Shown: positions 23,124 through 33,308 of the stretch, piece by piece | Layout of the letters: each line of letters starts with the position of its first letter | Position numbering within the stretch: the stretch's first letter is position 1 | Source of the DNA: Tetrapyrgos nigripes | Lineage: Eukaryota; Basidiomycota; Agaricomycetes; Agaricales; Campanellaceae | Assembly: GCA_013368315.1 (NCBI GenBank) | Contig: JAACJM010000003.1 | Location: 496,001-560,000, forward strand | Direction of reading: 5' to 3' | DNA length: 64,000 nucleotides | Notes under the pieces: generated by a model | Database searches by the model: none | Told to the model about the DNA's origin: nothing | What the model saw: only the letters and a program-made list of their open reading frames with translations | Position numbers and translations under genes: made by a program

Positions 23124-23623
23124 ATGTCTGACGCTGGAGATGACATTCCTGTCGAGGCCCCAGAAGTCGAAGTTGCCGCCGTTGAGGCTCCCAAGGGAAA
23201 GCTGTCGGTTGAGGATGCTCTTCAGGTGAGAATCATTATTGCGTCTCTACCAGAACATCCAACTTTAAACTCTTCATTTTGCAGCAAGTCCTGAAGAACG
23301 CCCTCGTCCACGACGGTCTCGCTCGTGGTCTCCGGGAGTGCGCCAAAGCTCTCGACAAGCGTCAAGCTCACCTCTGTGTCTTGGTCGAATCCTGCACTGA
23401 GGCTGAATACCTCAAGCTTATCGAAGCTCTTTGCGCCGAACACAAAATTCCTCTCATCAAGGTCCAAGAGGCTAAAGTTCTCGGTACCTGGGCTGGACTT
23501 TGCAAGATTGATAGGGAGGGTAACCCGAGAAAGGTCGTTGGCTGCAGCTGTGTTGTCGTCAAGGACTATGGTGTTGAGAGTGAGGGTTTGAATGTTATTT
23601 TGGACTACTTCAAGAACCGGTAA
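23124..23623 (+). CDS. RPS12: 40S ribosomal protein S12
   Basis: Two exons, 23124-23225 and 23285-23623, encode 146 residues. eS12 belongs to the L7Ae-like family and sits on the beak of the 40S subunit. Seen here: acidic N-terminus [19 protein letters not shown], then [58 protein letters not shown] and [16 protein letters not shown], which run in family order to the end at DYFKNR. Length fits S12. The last ~49 codons and the 3' flank are copied again at 27341, as part of the large duplication. This is the intact copy. Confidence 0.95.
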
Positions 23624-23980
23624 ACGGTGAAGGTAAGGTCTTTTTTGCTCTTTATTATTCCATCCTTCTCTTTTGTGATGACAAAACAGACTCCCTCTAC
23701 TGAGCCCTTGTGGTCAATGAGGACACGTCTTAACCGGAATCATTATACTTTTGTCTGAACCTTTTGCATTTCTTCCTCGTGCTCATATCTAAAACCATCG
23801 AACGCGTGAACTGACCTTTTTTCTTACCAGTGTTGTATCAACCCACTTGCTTGCTACCCTGTCATCATGTATATGTCCTGTACTAGTGGTATATGAACGA
23901 GACGCAAAAAACAATTTATGGCTCATTCGTTGACACTGCGTGATCATTAGACAAATACTCGCTGAGACACACATGTGGAT

Positions 23981-24640
23981 CTATGCCTGCTTGGATGCTC
24001 GCCACTCGTCCTCCAATATACCCATACTGATAATATCCTCCCAACGTCCATTCACCCAGTTACACTTTCGTGTCCTGCCTTCCTCAATGAATCCTCTGAT
24101 TATCATCAGTCAGTTACCTCAAACTCTGCATAGTGAAGACCTAAGCACAACTTACACTCGTTTATACAAATCAATCGCCCTCGGGTTCCCTTCATAAACC
24201 GACAACGACACCCGATGCATATTCAACCACTGAAAAGCGTAATCCACCATCCAAGTGGTCACCTCCGTCCCATAACCCCTATTCCAATGCTTGGGATCAA
24301 GTACAATTCCCCACATCCCATCTCGGTTTTTGCGGACTGTAGAATGTATAGAAGTGATTCCAACCCATTCTTTGTCGGGTTTTTTGGGTGACGTAGAGTC
24401 GGATTCGGATTGAGGTTCGGATTGGGATTGGGATTTTGCCTCCCTGGTCTCGATGATACCGCAGAAAATTGCCGTTTCGAGTATCTTTTTGAGATCGTCC
24501 TTAAACTTGGGACCATGAGGGACGACGTAATCAGTTGTGATGGTAGGTTGGACGCGAACGTCGTTAAATAGATCGAGGAAGCGGTCCACGTCGGTTTCTT
24601 TGAATGGGCGGATGGTGAGGCGTTCTGATATCTCGAACAT
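23981..24640 (-). CDS. GNAT N-acetyltransferase (copy A)
   Basis: Two exons, 24156-24640 and 23981-24095, encode 199 residues. It belongs to the RimJ/RimL-like GNAT group (Acetyltransf_3), which transfer acetyl from acetyl-CoA to amines such as protein N-termini or small metabolites; the substrate here is unknown. Seen: MFEISERLTIRPFKETDVDR at the start, EWVGITSIHSTV for beta strands 2-3, and MWGIVLDPKHWNRGYGTEVT, where RGYGTE is the acetyl-CoA pyrophosphate loop (Q/RxxGxG/A). Then WLNMHRVSLSVYEGNPRAID, and after the intron GFIEEGRTRKCNWVNGRWED. An S/Q/E/P-rich loop (about residues 70-90) is inserted. It is nearly identical to the gene at 27845-28504. Confidence 0.88.
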
Positions 24641-25072
24641 TTTTTTAAGTGGAGTAGGCCGTACTGCTACTTGGACTCCTCAATTTAAAGCCTGCTAGAG
24701 CGCTTAGATCAGATGCGTACGTACAGATTGTAGATCGTAGATTACACCGCGCCGGAAAAGGGTTCCGCAAGTGCAGGGTACTTGGTAGCAAATATACAAC
24801 AATCTATGATCTATCGACCTTGCTACTCGGCTTGTGGGGCACGAGGACATAAATATGTATTATCTGCGCACCTGTCAGCCATAAGAAACTGAGATGAGTC
24901 AGTATGACTCACTGCGGCCATTTGAGCAGGAACCTTCTTCTTGAACCTTCGCCTCAAGTCACTGTGGTTTATCGACCACAGTGCTGAGTGGAGGACTGCG
25001 GCCCCGGTTATCATTTCAATCGTTTCCCACTCTCCCAGAGAAGCTCAGAGTCAAGCAATTGCCCTTGCCAAC

Positions 25073-26527
25073 CTATTTATGACTCGATACTTTTCCTCGC
25101 TTCACTGCGGAATAAAATCCCACAACTGCGGCCCCAGCGACTGTGTTCACCAAAATGGCCCATATGACGACGGCAAAGCATTCGGGGTCATCAGAAAGAA
25201 TGGGTCTGGCGAGTTGTGCGACGATAAGAGCTATTTCTCCTCTGGCAACCATGGCGAAGCCGAGGAGAAGGGCGGATTTGACAGGAGAGGATGCGAAGGA
25301 AGGTGTGGTTGGATTTTCGGGTGGAAGAGGATTGGCAGTAGATGCGGGCTGTCTAGACCGAGCCTTCCTAGTAAGCCTTTTCCAAACTCTGAAGTAAATC
25401 GATAAAATCCCGTTTTCTGGCCAAATGATCAACCAGATCCCGGTGAGTGCTTTAACGACTAGCATGAGGAGTGAATAAATCCATCCTCTCCACACGACGG
25501 CGGAAGACCCATTGACGGATCCTAGAGAACGGATAGGAAGAGCTGAACCTATAGAGGCGAAGAATATTGGAGAGAGGAGGTATTTGAGGAGAGGTTGGAT
25601 GTATGCTGTGAATGCGAGATGCGGGGAGTAATAGCCTGTGTTACCGATGAGGGTTAAGGAGGCCTGGGATTGATGGACGGAGGGGTTGTGCTCTATCTCG
25701 ACCTCGGGCACATAGCGGAACGACTGAGCGATGAGTACTCCGCAGAGATAGGCTCCAAAGAGTTCACTTGTTCCTGCGTACTCTGCTCCAGAGACGAATG
25801 CTGATAGAGAAGCCACAAGGAGAAATATCTGCACCCTTCCCTTGTAGAGACGACGCTGCCATTTTTCTGATACTTTGGCTAGGGATATACGGAATAGCCA
25901 CGTTAAGAGCCATGTCCCGAAGATGAATGCTACGGAAACCAAAATTGGTCTGACGATTGACTGCCAACTGATGCCTCCTGGAGAAGCGGATGAGGCTGAA
26001 AGGTCACTGATAATGGCAGCGATAACGAGACCGATGACATCGTCGAGAAGAGCTGCACTGAGTAGGACCACACCCATCTTTGTTTGCCTCCATTCTGGTT
26101 TGAGAAGGGCAAGGGTGGTACCGAGGGATGTTGAGCACAGAGATGCTCCTGCGGCGAATGCCTGTAGGACGGTGTAATGGTATCCAAAATGAAGGAGAAG
26201 GATCGAAAAGGCAATGGGAAGGACGACGCCCGTCGTGCCCACAACCAATGAAAGACCGAGATGACTATAGATAAGCTTAAGATTTGTTGACAACCCGGCT
26301 TCAAAGACTAGCAGGAGCAGGCCAATATAACCCAATACGAGGAAAGTTTCCTGAAGGGTTTCCGAGAGGATGTTGGATGCCTGTGGGCCGTAAATGATCC
26401 CTATCGCAAGTGAACCAAGAATACCAGCTTCCAGAAGAGAAGTAAAAACTGCTTCTGCAACATTGAGAAGGTATAGAAACGAGGACAAGGTCAGCAGAAG
26501 GGTGACTTCTGGAATATAGTACTGCAT
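25073..26527 (-). CDS. Cation/proton antiporter, Na_H_Exchanger family (copy A)
   Basis: Single open frame of 484 residues from the Met of MQYYIPEVTLLLTL. The frame extends further upstream and the first TMs may be joined to another exon. It belongs to the CPA-type Na+(K+)/H+ exchanger family with 11-13 predicted membrane segments: EVTLLLTLSSFLYLLNVA, LGSLAIGIIYGPQASNIL, LVLGYIGLLLLVFEAGLS, GVVLPIAFSILLLHFGYH, VVLLSAALLDDVIGLVIAAI. The last contains the acidic pair LLDDV expected at the ion-binding site, and GAEYAGTSELFGAYLCGVLI follows. The C-terminus is GFYSAVKRGKVSSHK. Its start is 8 bases from the position where kexin starts on the other strand. A near-identical copy is at 28946-30397, with a different last ~14 residues. 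Confidence 0.85.
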   Translation of the reverse strand: MQYYIPEVTLLLTLSSFLYLLNVAEAVFTSLLEAGILGSLAIGIIYGPQASNILSETLQETFLVLGYIGLLLLVFEAGLSTNLKLIYSHLGLSLVVGTTGVVLPIAFSILLLHFGYHYTVLQAFAAGASLCSTSLGTTLALLKPEWRQTKMGVVLLSAALLDDVIGLVIAAIISDLSASSASPGGISWQSIVRPILVSVAFIFGTWLLTWLFRISLAKVSEKWQRRLYKGRVQIFLLVASLSAFVSGAEYAGTSELFGAYLCGVLIAQSFRYVPEVEIEHNPSVHQSQASLTLIGNTGYYSPHLAFTAYIQPLLKYLLSPIFFASIGSALPIRSLGSVNGSSAVVWRGWIYSLLMLVVKALTGIWLIIWPENGILSIYFRVWKRLTRKARSRQPASTANPLPPENPTTPSFASSPVKSALLLGFAMVARGEIALIVAQLARPILSDDPECFAVVIWAILVNTVAGAAVVGFYSAVKRGKVSSHK

Positions 26528-26535
26528 GAGGAAAA

Positions 26536-27145
26536 ATGCCGGGCGGCAAAACCTCTTTCTTTCAGACGATGTACTTGTGGTCGCTGCTGGCTGCAACCCT
26601 ACTCCTTCCTCTTCCTGTGTATCCCTATTAATACCCACAACTACTATGTCCTCGAGTACAACCCTCACACTCCTCTCGAAATTGCCACCAACTTACTAGG
26701 CGTCGAACTCGTCGAACCTCTCACAAATCTCCCTAACTTTTGACTTGTTCGTGCAGAGAAACCACCAGTCAATGCACGGTCAGAAAGCCCGCCTCCAGAT
26801 CCCATACTTGCGAGGTACAAGTACCTTCGTGATACTGCACACCTGTCGCCGCGCTCGGAGGAACATGCAGCCGTCGACTCGATAAAATACCTCTCCTTGC
26901 AAAATCTCCGGCAGCGTACCAAAAGGGCACCACCTCCCATTTCGCCCTCTATTTTCGAGTCCGCTAGTCAAGTCGCTGAAAGACTCGCTATTGCCGACCC
27001 TCTTTTCCCACAGCAATGGCATCTCGTCAACGAGGAGTTTCCAGAGAATACAATGAATGTGACTGGTGTCTGGGAAATGGGTTTCACAGGAGAAGGCATT
27101 TTGTCATCTCTCATTGATGATGGGTTGGATTATACCAGCGATGAT
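26536..27145 (+). pseudogene. Kexin 5' fragment, broken copy
   Basis: Nearly identical to the first ~610 bases of the intact kexin gene at 30406. Breaks seen: after the signal region a net 14-base deletion replaces the VKRSF-coding segment and creates an immediate TAA. A Trp codon in NLPDFWLV is TGA. The homology stops at 27145 just after the catalytic-Asp region, so the His and Ser parts are absent. It cannot encode protease. It may persist because it contains the promoter side of the antiporter gene, which starts 8 bases away on the minus strand. Confidence 0.92.
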
Positions 27146-27340
27146 CACGTTGCACAAAGCGGAGTTTGAAAGAGCTGGTTTAGGGCTGGACAAGGACAAC
27201 GAGTTTGGACTTAGGAAAATAAGAGGAGATGACGCGATGACAAGGAATTCGAAGAGGAAACCACTCTCCGTACTAGAGGATTCGATGGTGAGCCCGACCC
27301 AAAATTGGCGGAACTACTCAGATATGCTCGGCATCAATCT
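27146..27340. other. Unrelated filler at the duplication junction
   Basis: 195 bases between the end of copy A and the start of copy B with no match to the corresponding kexin or RPS12 sequence. Two reading frames stay open through it. One contains [18 protein letters not shown], the other [14 protein letters not shown]. This may be a captured fragment of another gene. I cannot place its origin. Confidence 0.7.
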
Positions 27341-27487
27341 GTTCTCGGTACCTGGGCTGGACTTTGCAAGATTGATAGGGAGGGTAACCCGAGAAAGGTC
27401 GTTGGCTGCAGCTGTGTTGTCGTCAAGGACTATGGTGTTGAGAGTGAGGGTTTGAATGTTATTTTTGACTACTTCAAGAACCGGTAA
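27341..27487 (+). pseudogene. RPS12 3' fragment
   Basis: Last ~49 codons of RPS12 plus its 3' flank, created by the duplication. It carries [20 protein letters not shown] and ends DYFKNR, with one replacement (ILDYF to IFDYF). No start codon or first exon is present. It is unlikely to be expressed as a ribosomal protein. Confidence 0.93.
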
Positions 27488-27844
27488 ACGGTGAAGGTAA
27501 GGTCTTTTTTGCTCTTTATTATTCCATCCTTCTCTTTTGTGATGACAAAACAGACTCCCTCTACTGAGCCCTTGTGGTCAATGAGGACACGTCTTAACCG
27601 GAATCATTATACTTTTGTCTGAACCTTTTGCATTTCTTTCTCGTGTTCATATCTAAAACCATCGAACGCGTGAACTGACCTTTTTTCTTACCAGTATTGT
27701 ATCAACCCACTTGCTTGCTACCCTGTCATCATGTATATGTCCTGTACTAGTGGTATATGAACGAGACGCAAAAAACAATTTATGGCTCATTCGTTGACAC
27801 TGCGTGATCATTAGACGAATACTCGCTGAGACACACATGTGGAT

Positions 27845-28504
27845 CTATGCCTGCTTGGATGCTCGCCACTCGTCCTCCAATATACCCATACTGATAATAT
27901 CCTCCCAACGTCCATTCACCCAGTTACACTTTCGTTTCCTGCCTTCCTCAATGAATCCTCTGATTATCATCAGTCAGTTACCTCAAACTCTGCATAGTGA
28001 AGACCTAAGCACAACTTACACTCGTTTATACAAATCAATCGCCCTCGGGTTCCCTTCATAAACCGACAACGACACCCGATTCATATTCAACCACTGAAAA
28101 GCGTAATCCACCATCCAAGTGGTCACCTCCGTCCCATAACCCCTATTCCAATGCTTGGGATCAAGTACAATTCCCCACATCCCATCTCGGTTTTTGCGGA
28201 CTGTAGAATGTATAGAAGTGATTCCAACCCATTCTTTGTCGGGTTTTTTGGGTGACGTAGAGTCGGATTCGGATTGAGGTTCGGATTGGGATTGGGATTT
28301 TGCCTCCCTGGTCTCGATGATACCGCAGAAAATTGCCGTTTCGAGTATCTTTTTGAGTTCGTCCTTATGCTTGGGACCATGAGGGACGACGTAATCAGTT
28401 GTGAGGGTAGGTTGGACGCGAACGTCGTTAGATAGATCGAGGAAGTGGTCCAAGTCGGTTTCTTTGAATGGGCGGATGGTGAGGCGTTCTGATATCTCGA
28501 ACAT
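27845..28504 (-). CDS. GNAT N-acetyltransferase (copy B)
   Basis: Same two-exon structure as the copy at 23981-24640 (exons 28020-28504 and 27845-27959), 199 residues, no stop or frameshift. The acetyl-CoA loop RGYGTE and the start MFEISERLTIRPFKETDLDH are kept. By eye the coding sequences differ at nine bases. All nine change the amino acid, giving eight replacements: V/L, R/H, F/S, I/L, F/H, D/E, H/N and T/K. Both copies have the same donor, acceptor and flanks, so both may be expressed. Confidence 0.87.
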
Positions 28505-28945
28505 TTTTTTTTAGTGGAGTAGGCCGTACTGCTATTTGGACTCCTCAATTTAAAGCCTGCTAGAGCGCTTAGATCAGAAGTATGCCTACGTACAGATTGT
28601 AGATCGTAGATTCCACCGCGCCGGAAAAGGGTTCCGCAAGTGCAGGGTACTTGGTAGCAGATATACAACAATCTATGATCTATCGACCTTGCTACTCGAC
28701 TTGTGGGGCACGAGGACATAAATATGTATTATCTGCGCACCTGTCAGCCATAAGAAACCGAGATGAGTAAGTGTGACTCACTGCGGCCATTTGAGCAGGA
28801 ACCTTCTTCTTGAACCTTCGCCTCGAGTCACTGTGGTTTATCGACCACAGTGCTGAGTGGAGGACTGCGGCCCCGGTTATCATTTCAATCGTTTCCCACT
28901 CTCCCAGAGAAGCTCAGAGTCAAGCCATTGCCCTTGCCAACCCAT

Positions 28946-30397
28946 TTATGACTCGATACTTTTCCTCGCTTCACTGCGGAATAAAATCCCCACAACTGCG
29001 GCCCCAGCGACTGTGTTCACCAAAATGGCCCATATGACGACGGCAAAGCATTCGGGGTCATCAGAAAGAATGGGTCTGGCGAGTTGTGCGACGATAAGAG
29101 CTATTTCTCCTCTGGCAACCATGGCGAAGCCGAGGAGAAGGGCGGATTTGACAGGAGAGGATGCGAAGGAAGGTGTGGTTGGATTTTCGGGTGGAAGAGG
29201 ATTGGCAGTAGATGCGGGCTGTCTAGACCGAGCCTTCCTAGTAAGCCTTTTCCAAACTCTGAAGTAAATCGATAAAATCCCGTTTTCTGGCCAAATGATC
29301 AACCAGATCCCGGTGAGTGCTTTAGCGATTAGCATGAGGAGTGAATAAATCCATCCTCTCCACACGACGGCGGAAGATCCATTGACGGATCCTAGAGAAC
29401 GGATAGGAAGAGCTGAGCCTATAGAGGCGAAGAATACTGGAGAGAGGAGGTATTTGAGGAGAGGTTGGATGTATGCTGTGAATGCGAGATGCGGGGAGTA
29501 ATAGCCTGTGCTGCCGATGAGGGTTAAGGAGGCCTGGGATTGATGGGCGGAGGGGTTGTGCTCTATCTCGACCTCGGGCACATAGCGGAACGACTGGGCG
29601 ATGAATACTCCGCAGAGATAGGCTCCAAAGAGTTCACTTGTTCCTGCGTACTCTGCTCCAGAGACGAATGGTGATAGAGAAGCCACAAGGAGAAATATCT
29701 GCACCCTTCCCTTGTAGAGACGACGCTGCCATTTTTCTGATACTTTGGCTAGGGATATACGGAATAGCCACGTTAAGAGCCATGTCCCGAAGATGAATGC
29801 TACGGAAACCAAAATTGGTCTGACGATTGACTGCCAACTGATGCCTCCTGGAGAAGCGGATGAGGCTGAAAGGTCACTGATAATGGCAGCGATAACGAGA
29901 CCGATGACATCGTCGAAAAGAGCTGCACTGAGTAGGACCACACCCATCTTTGTTTGCCTCCATTCTGGTTTGAGAAGGGCAAGGGTGGTACCGAGGGATG
30001 TTGAGCACAGAGATGCTCCTGCGGCGAATGCCTGTAGGACGGTGTAATGGTATCCAAAGTGAAGGAGAAGGATCGAAAAGGCAATGGGAAGGACGACGCC
30101 CGTCGTGCCCACAACCAATGAAAGACCGAGATGACTATAGATAAGCTTAAGATTTGTTGACAACCCGGCTTCAAAGACTAGCAGGAGCAGGCCAATATAA
30201 CCCAATACGAGGAAAGTTTCCTGAAGGGTTTCCGAGAGGATGTTGGATGCCTGTGGGCCGTAAATGATCCCTATTGCAAGTGAACCAAGGAGACCAGCTT
30301 CCAGAAGAGAAGTAAAAACTGCTTCTGCAACATTGAGAAGGTATAGAAACGAGGACAAGGTTAGCAGAAGGGTGACTTCTGGAATATAGTACTGCAT
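28946..30397 (-). CDS. Cation/proton antiporter (copy B), altered C-terminus
   Basis: Single frame of 483 residues from MQYYIPEVTLLLTL. It is nearly identical to the copy at 25073-26527 and carries the same membrane segments, with LFDDV in place of LLDDV at the acidic pair. An extra C at about 28990 (a run of four C instead of three on the plus strand) shifts the frame near the end. The tail becomes ILFRSEARKSIES rather than FYSAVKRGKVSSHK. Copy differences are a mix of silent and replacement changes. The start codon is 8 bases from the kexin ATG at 30406, head to head. Confidence 0.85.
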   Translation of the reverse strand: MQYYIPEVTLLLTLSSFLYLLNVAEAVFTSLLEAGLLGSLAIGIIYGPQASNILSETLQETFLVLGYIGLLLLVFEAGLSTNLKLIYSHLGLSLVVGTTGVVLPIAFSILLLHFGYHYTVLQAFAAGASLCSTSLGTTLALLKPEWRQTKMGVVLLSAALFDDVIGLVIAAIISDLSASSASPGGISWQSIVRPILVSVAFIFGTWLLTWLFRISLAKVSEKWQRRLYKGRVQIFLLVASLSPFVSGAEYAGTSELFGAYLCGVFIAQSFRYVPEVEIEHNPSAHQSQASLTLIGSTGYYSPHLAFTAYIQPLLKYLLSPVFFASIGSALPIRSLGSVNGSSAVVWRGWIYSLLMLIAKALTGIWLIIWPENGILSIYFRVWKRLTRKARSRQPASTANPLPPENPTTPSFASSPVKSALLLGFAMVARGEIALIVAQLARPILSDDPECFAVVIWAILVNTVAGAAVVGILFRSEARKSIES

Positions 30398-30405
30398 GAG
30401 GAAAA

Positions 30406-33109
30406 ATGCCGAGCGGCAAAACCTCTTTCTTTCAGACGATGTACTTGTGGTCGCTGCTGGCTGCAACCCTACTCCTTCCTCTTCCTGTGTATCCCTATGT
30501 CAAAAGGTCTTTTGATACCCACAACTACTATGTCCTCGAGCACAACCCTCACACTCCTCTCGACATTGCCACCAACTTACTAGGCGTCGAACTCGTCGAA
30601 CCTCTCACAAATCTCCCTGACTTTTGGCTTGTTCGTGCAGAGAAACCGCCAGTCAATGCACGGTCAGAAAGCCCGCCTCCAGATCCCATACTTGCGAGGT
30701 ACAAGTACCTTCGTGATACTGCACACCTGTCGCCGCGCTCGGAGGAACATGCAGCCGTCGACTCGATAAAATACCTCTCCTTGCAAAATCTCAGGCAGCG
30801 TACCAAAAGGGCACCACCTCCCATTTTACCTTCTATTTTCGAGTCCGCTAGTCAAGTCGCTGAAAGACTCGCTATTGCCGACCCTCTTTTCCCACAGCAA
30901 TGGCATCTCGTCAACGAGGAGTTTCCAGAGAATACAATGAATGTGACTGGTGTCTGGGAAATGGGTTTCACAGGAAAAGGCATTTTGTCATCTCTCATTG
31001 ATGATGGGTTGGATTATACCAGCGATGATTTAGCCGAAAATTTTGTGCGTACTTTTGATTCTCATCTTGTGAAATCGTCTGATATTCTGCACTAAGGATG
31101 CCTCCGCGTCACACGACTATAACGACCACACCGACTTGCCTACTCCCAAACTCTCGGACGACACCCACGGTACTCGGTGTGCTGGTCAAATCGCTGCAGT
31201 TAAGAACGACCTTTGCGGTGTCGGCATCGCCTACGATTCCAAAGTTGCTGGTGTTCGGATATTGTCTGGTCCCATTACTGATGTCGATGAAGCCGAAGCT
31301 CTCAATTATGCCTATCAGGATGTGTCAATCTACAGCTGTAGTTGGGGACCCCCTGACGATGGCAGGACAATGGAAGGTCCCGACTATCTCATCAAGAAAG
31401 CCATGGTGGAAGGTATCAACAACGGTCGGGGTGGTAAAGGCTCTGTATTCGTCTTTGCCAGTGGCAACGGTGCAGCTTCAGGAGACCAGTGCAACTTTGA
31501 TGGATACACGAATAGTATCTACTCAGTCACTGTCTCGGCCGTGGATTACAAGCACACACATCCCTACTATTCTGAACCGTGCGCTGCAAACATGATTGTA
31601 GCTTACAGTTCTGGAAATGGCAAATCCATTGTCAGTAAACTATTTACGTTTCCTGAGTCTTGAGCTAATTTTGCGCGTGAAGGTGACTACGGACCGTGGA
31701 GACAACAAGTGTACTTCCAGACACGGTGGGACTTCCGCAGCTGCACCTAATGCTGTCGGAGTATTTGCTCTCGCACTTCAAGCCAGGTGTGTAAAACATT
31801 CAACTTTGTCTCTGTCGTTGCTGACAAGCTCCATAGACCTGAACTTACTTGGCGTGACATTCAATATCTCTGTGTCAACACAGCCAGAGTCATCAATGAG
31901 GACGAGGAAGGCTGGGAGACTACGGCGGCTGGGCGCAAATTCCATTACAAATATGGCTATGGTGTCTTGGACGGATGGCGATTTGTCACAGCCGCACAAA
32001 GCTGGGAACTCGTTAAACCTCAGGCCTGGTTCAAAGTTCATTCAGTGGTATTAGAAAACGGGAAGATGACAGAGGAACTGGAATTCAGCGGCGGTCAGTT
32101 CATCCCAGAGAATGGACTCACGAGCACCATCAGTGTCACGAAGGATATGCTGGAGCAGAACAATTTCGAAAAGTTGGAGCATATCAATGTACAGGTTTGG
32201 ATTGACCATGCGAGAAGAGGAGATGTAGAGGTGGAGGTTGTTAGTCCTAACAACGTTGTCAGTGTTTTAGCTGTGCAGAGGAAGAATGACAATGACAAAA
32301 CTGGCTTCCCTGGTTGGGTCTTCATGTCTGTCAAGCATTGGTGCGTATACATCGTCTTGGTTTTTAACACACATTTTGCTAATTTTACTTGCAGGGGCGA
32401 AGATCCTGTTGGCGATTGGACAATCCGTGTCAAAGACCCGGTCAATTCTGAGACGAACGGCACTTTCCTAGGCTGGAACATCATGTTCTGGGGCTCATCC
32501 ATTGACCCCACCAAAGCCAAGAAATTTGAGGTCTCACAAGATCCGAACGTTTTCCCTCCCGTTGAAGAAAGTGCAGAACCATCGAGACCCATGCCCACGA
32601 CTACTAGGACCTACGTCAAACCGACTGCTGCACTTGAAACTTCAACTTTGTCAGCCACGGCCACAGCAACTTCCACATCCCTCCCAGATGACAGCACTTC
32701 CTCATTCCCGGGTCTGGCAAAATTGATAGCCAACCAAAAGGCGTTCTTCGGCGCCATTGGGGCTGTCGTGCTGTTCTGTATCGGAGTCGCTATATTCTTC
32801 TGGCGAAGACGTCGTGCTGCCCAGCTACAGAATTACTCGTCGTTGGCTGGTGATGATGTTGGGATGACGATGACCAACGATAGGGGTGGAACGAGAGAGT
32901 TGTATGATGCTTTCGGCGAGGATTCGGATTCGGACGAAGATGCGGGTGATCAACAGACACTGTTGAAGAGTGGAAGTGGACATGAGAGTGCGGGACATGG
33001 GCAGTATCACGATGAGCCTGGACCTGAAGAATCTGGATCTGGGAGAGGGTCGAGGAATAGGGAGAGGGATGATGTAGATAGCAGTGGTAGCTGGGAGCAT
33101 GCACCGTAG
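30406..33109 (+). CDS. KEX2: Kexin-type pro-protein convertase
   Basis: Five exons, 30406-31044, 31097-31630, 31683-31786, 31837-32340 and 32395-33109, encode 831 residues (820 if Met at 30439 is used, which gives a cleaner signal peptide: MYLWSLLAATLLLPLPVYP). Kexin is a Golgi/trans-Golgi subtilase that cuts after Lys-Arg. The pro-region ends at RQRTKR near residue 150. The catalytic triad is Asp199 (LIDDGLDY), His237 (DDTHGTRCAG) and Ser409 (HGGTSAAAP), with spacings identical to yeast Kex2 (38 and 172). SGNGAASGDQCNF holds the oxyanion Asn. A P/homoB domain follows with GDWTIRVKD, then a Ser/Thr-rich stalk, one membrane helix (FFGAIGAVVLFCIGVAIFFW) and an acidic cytosolic tail. All junctions are in frame. 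Confidence 0.95.
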
Positions 33110-33308
33110 GCTGAGTTGTACATTGACTAGCATATTTTACTTGGATATTTATTTCGACGGCACTCAGATAGAATACCCGTCTTGAAGGCGATAGAATACA
33201 AGTACAAGTAATAAATGAACAACAATCGGGCAACGCGATAGCACGGGAAGACAAACAGTGAACACTATAAGTAAACCAAAGAAAGCCAGATTGAACCGTT
33301 GGGGTATT
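33110..33308. terminator. Convergent 3' region of kexin and MCM7
   Basis: 199 bases between the kexin stop and the MCM7 stop on the opposite strand. It must hold both cleavage/polyadenylation signals; an AATAAA-like ATAAAT near 33211 and A/T-rich patches are seen. No other gene fits. Confidence 0.4.

Larger units (their letters stand above)
23477..27145. repeat. Large direct duplication, copy A
   Basis: About 3.67 kb matched base for base, with roughly 1% differences, to 27341-31029. It starts inside RPS12 exon 2, covers the GNAT acetyltransferase and antiporter genes, and ends inside kexin exon 1. The coordinate offset is 3864 at the left and 3884 at the right, so there are about 20 bases of net indels. 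14 of these are one change in the kexin signal region. Confidence 0.95.
27341..31029. repeat. Large direct duplication, copy B
   Basis: Second copy of the 3.67 kb unit. It begins with GTTCTCGGTACCTGG inside RPS12 and runs into the intact kexin gene, so this copy adjoins the parental right flank. The left flank of copy A is parental RPS12. The arrangement is that of a direct tandem duplication with filler at the novel joint. Confidence 0.95.

Noticed and set aside
27066..27455. Longer plus-strand frame crossing the duplication joint
   Set aside because: It is an out-of-frame reading of the kexin fragment, filler and RPS12 fragment. None of the parts is read in its natural frame.
23477..31029. 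Transposable element as cause of the repeated segment
   Set aside because: No terminal repeats, target-site duplication or transposase frame was seen. The unit holds ordinary host genes, so a segmental duplication is simpler.
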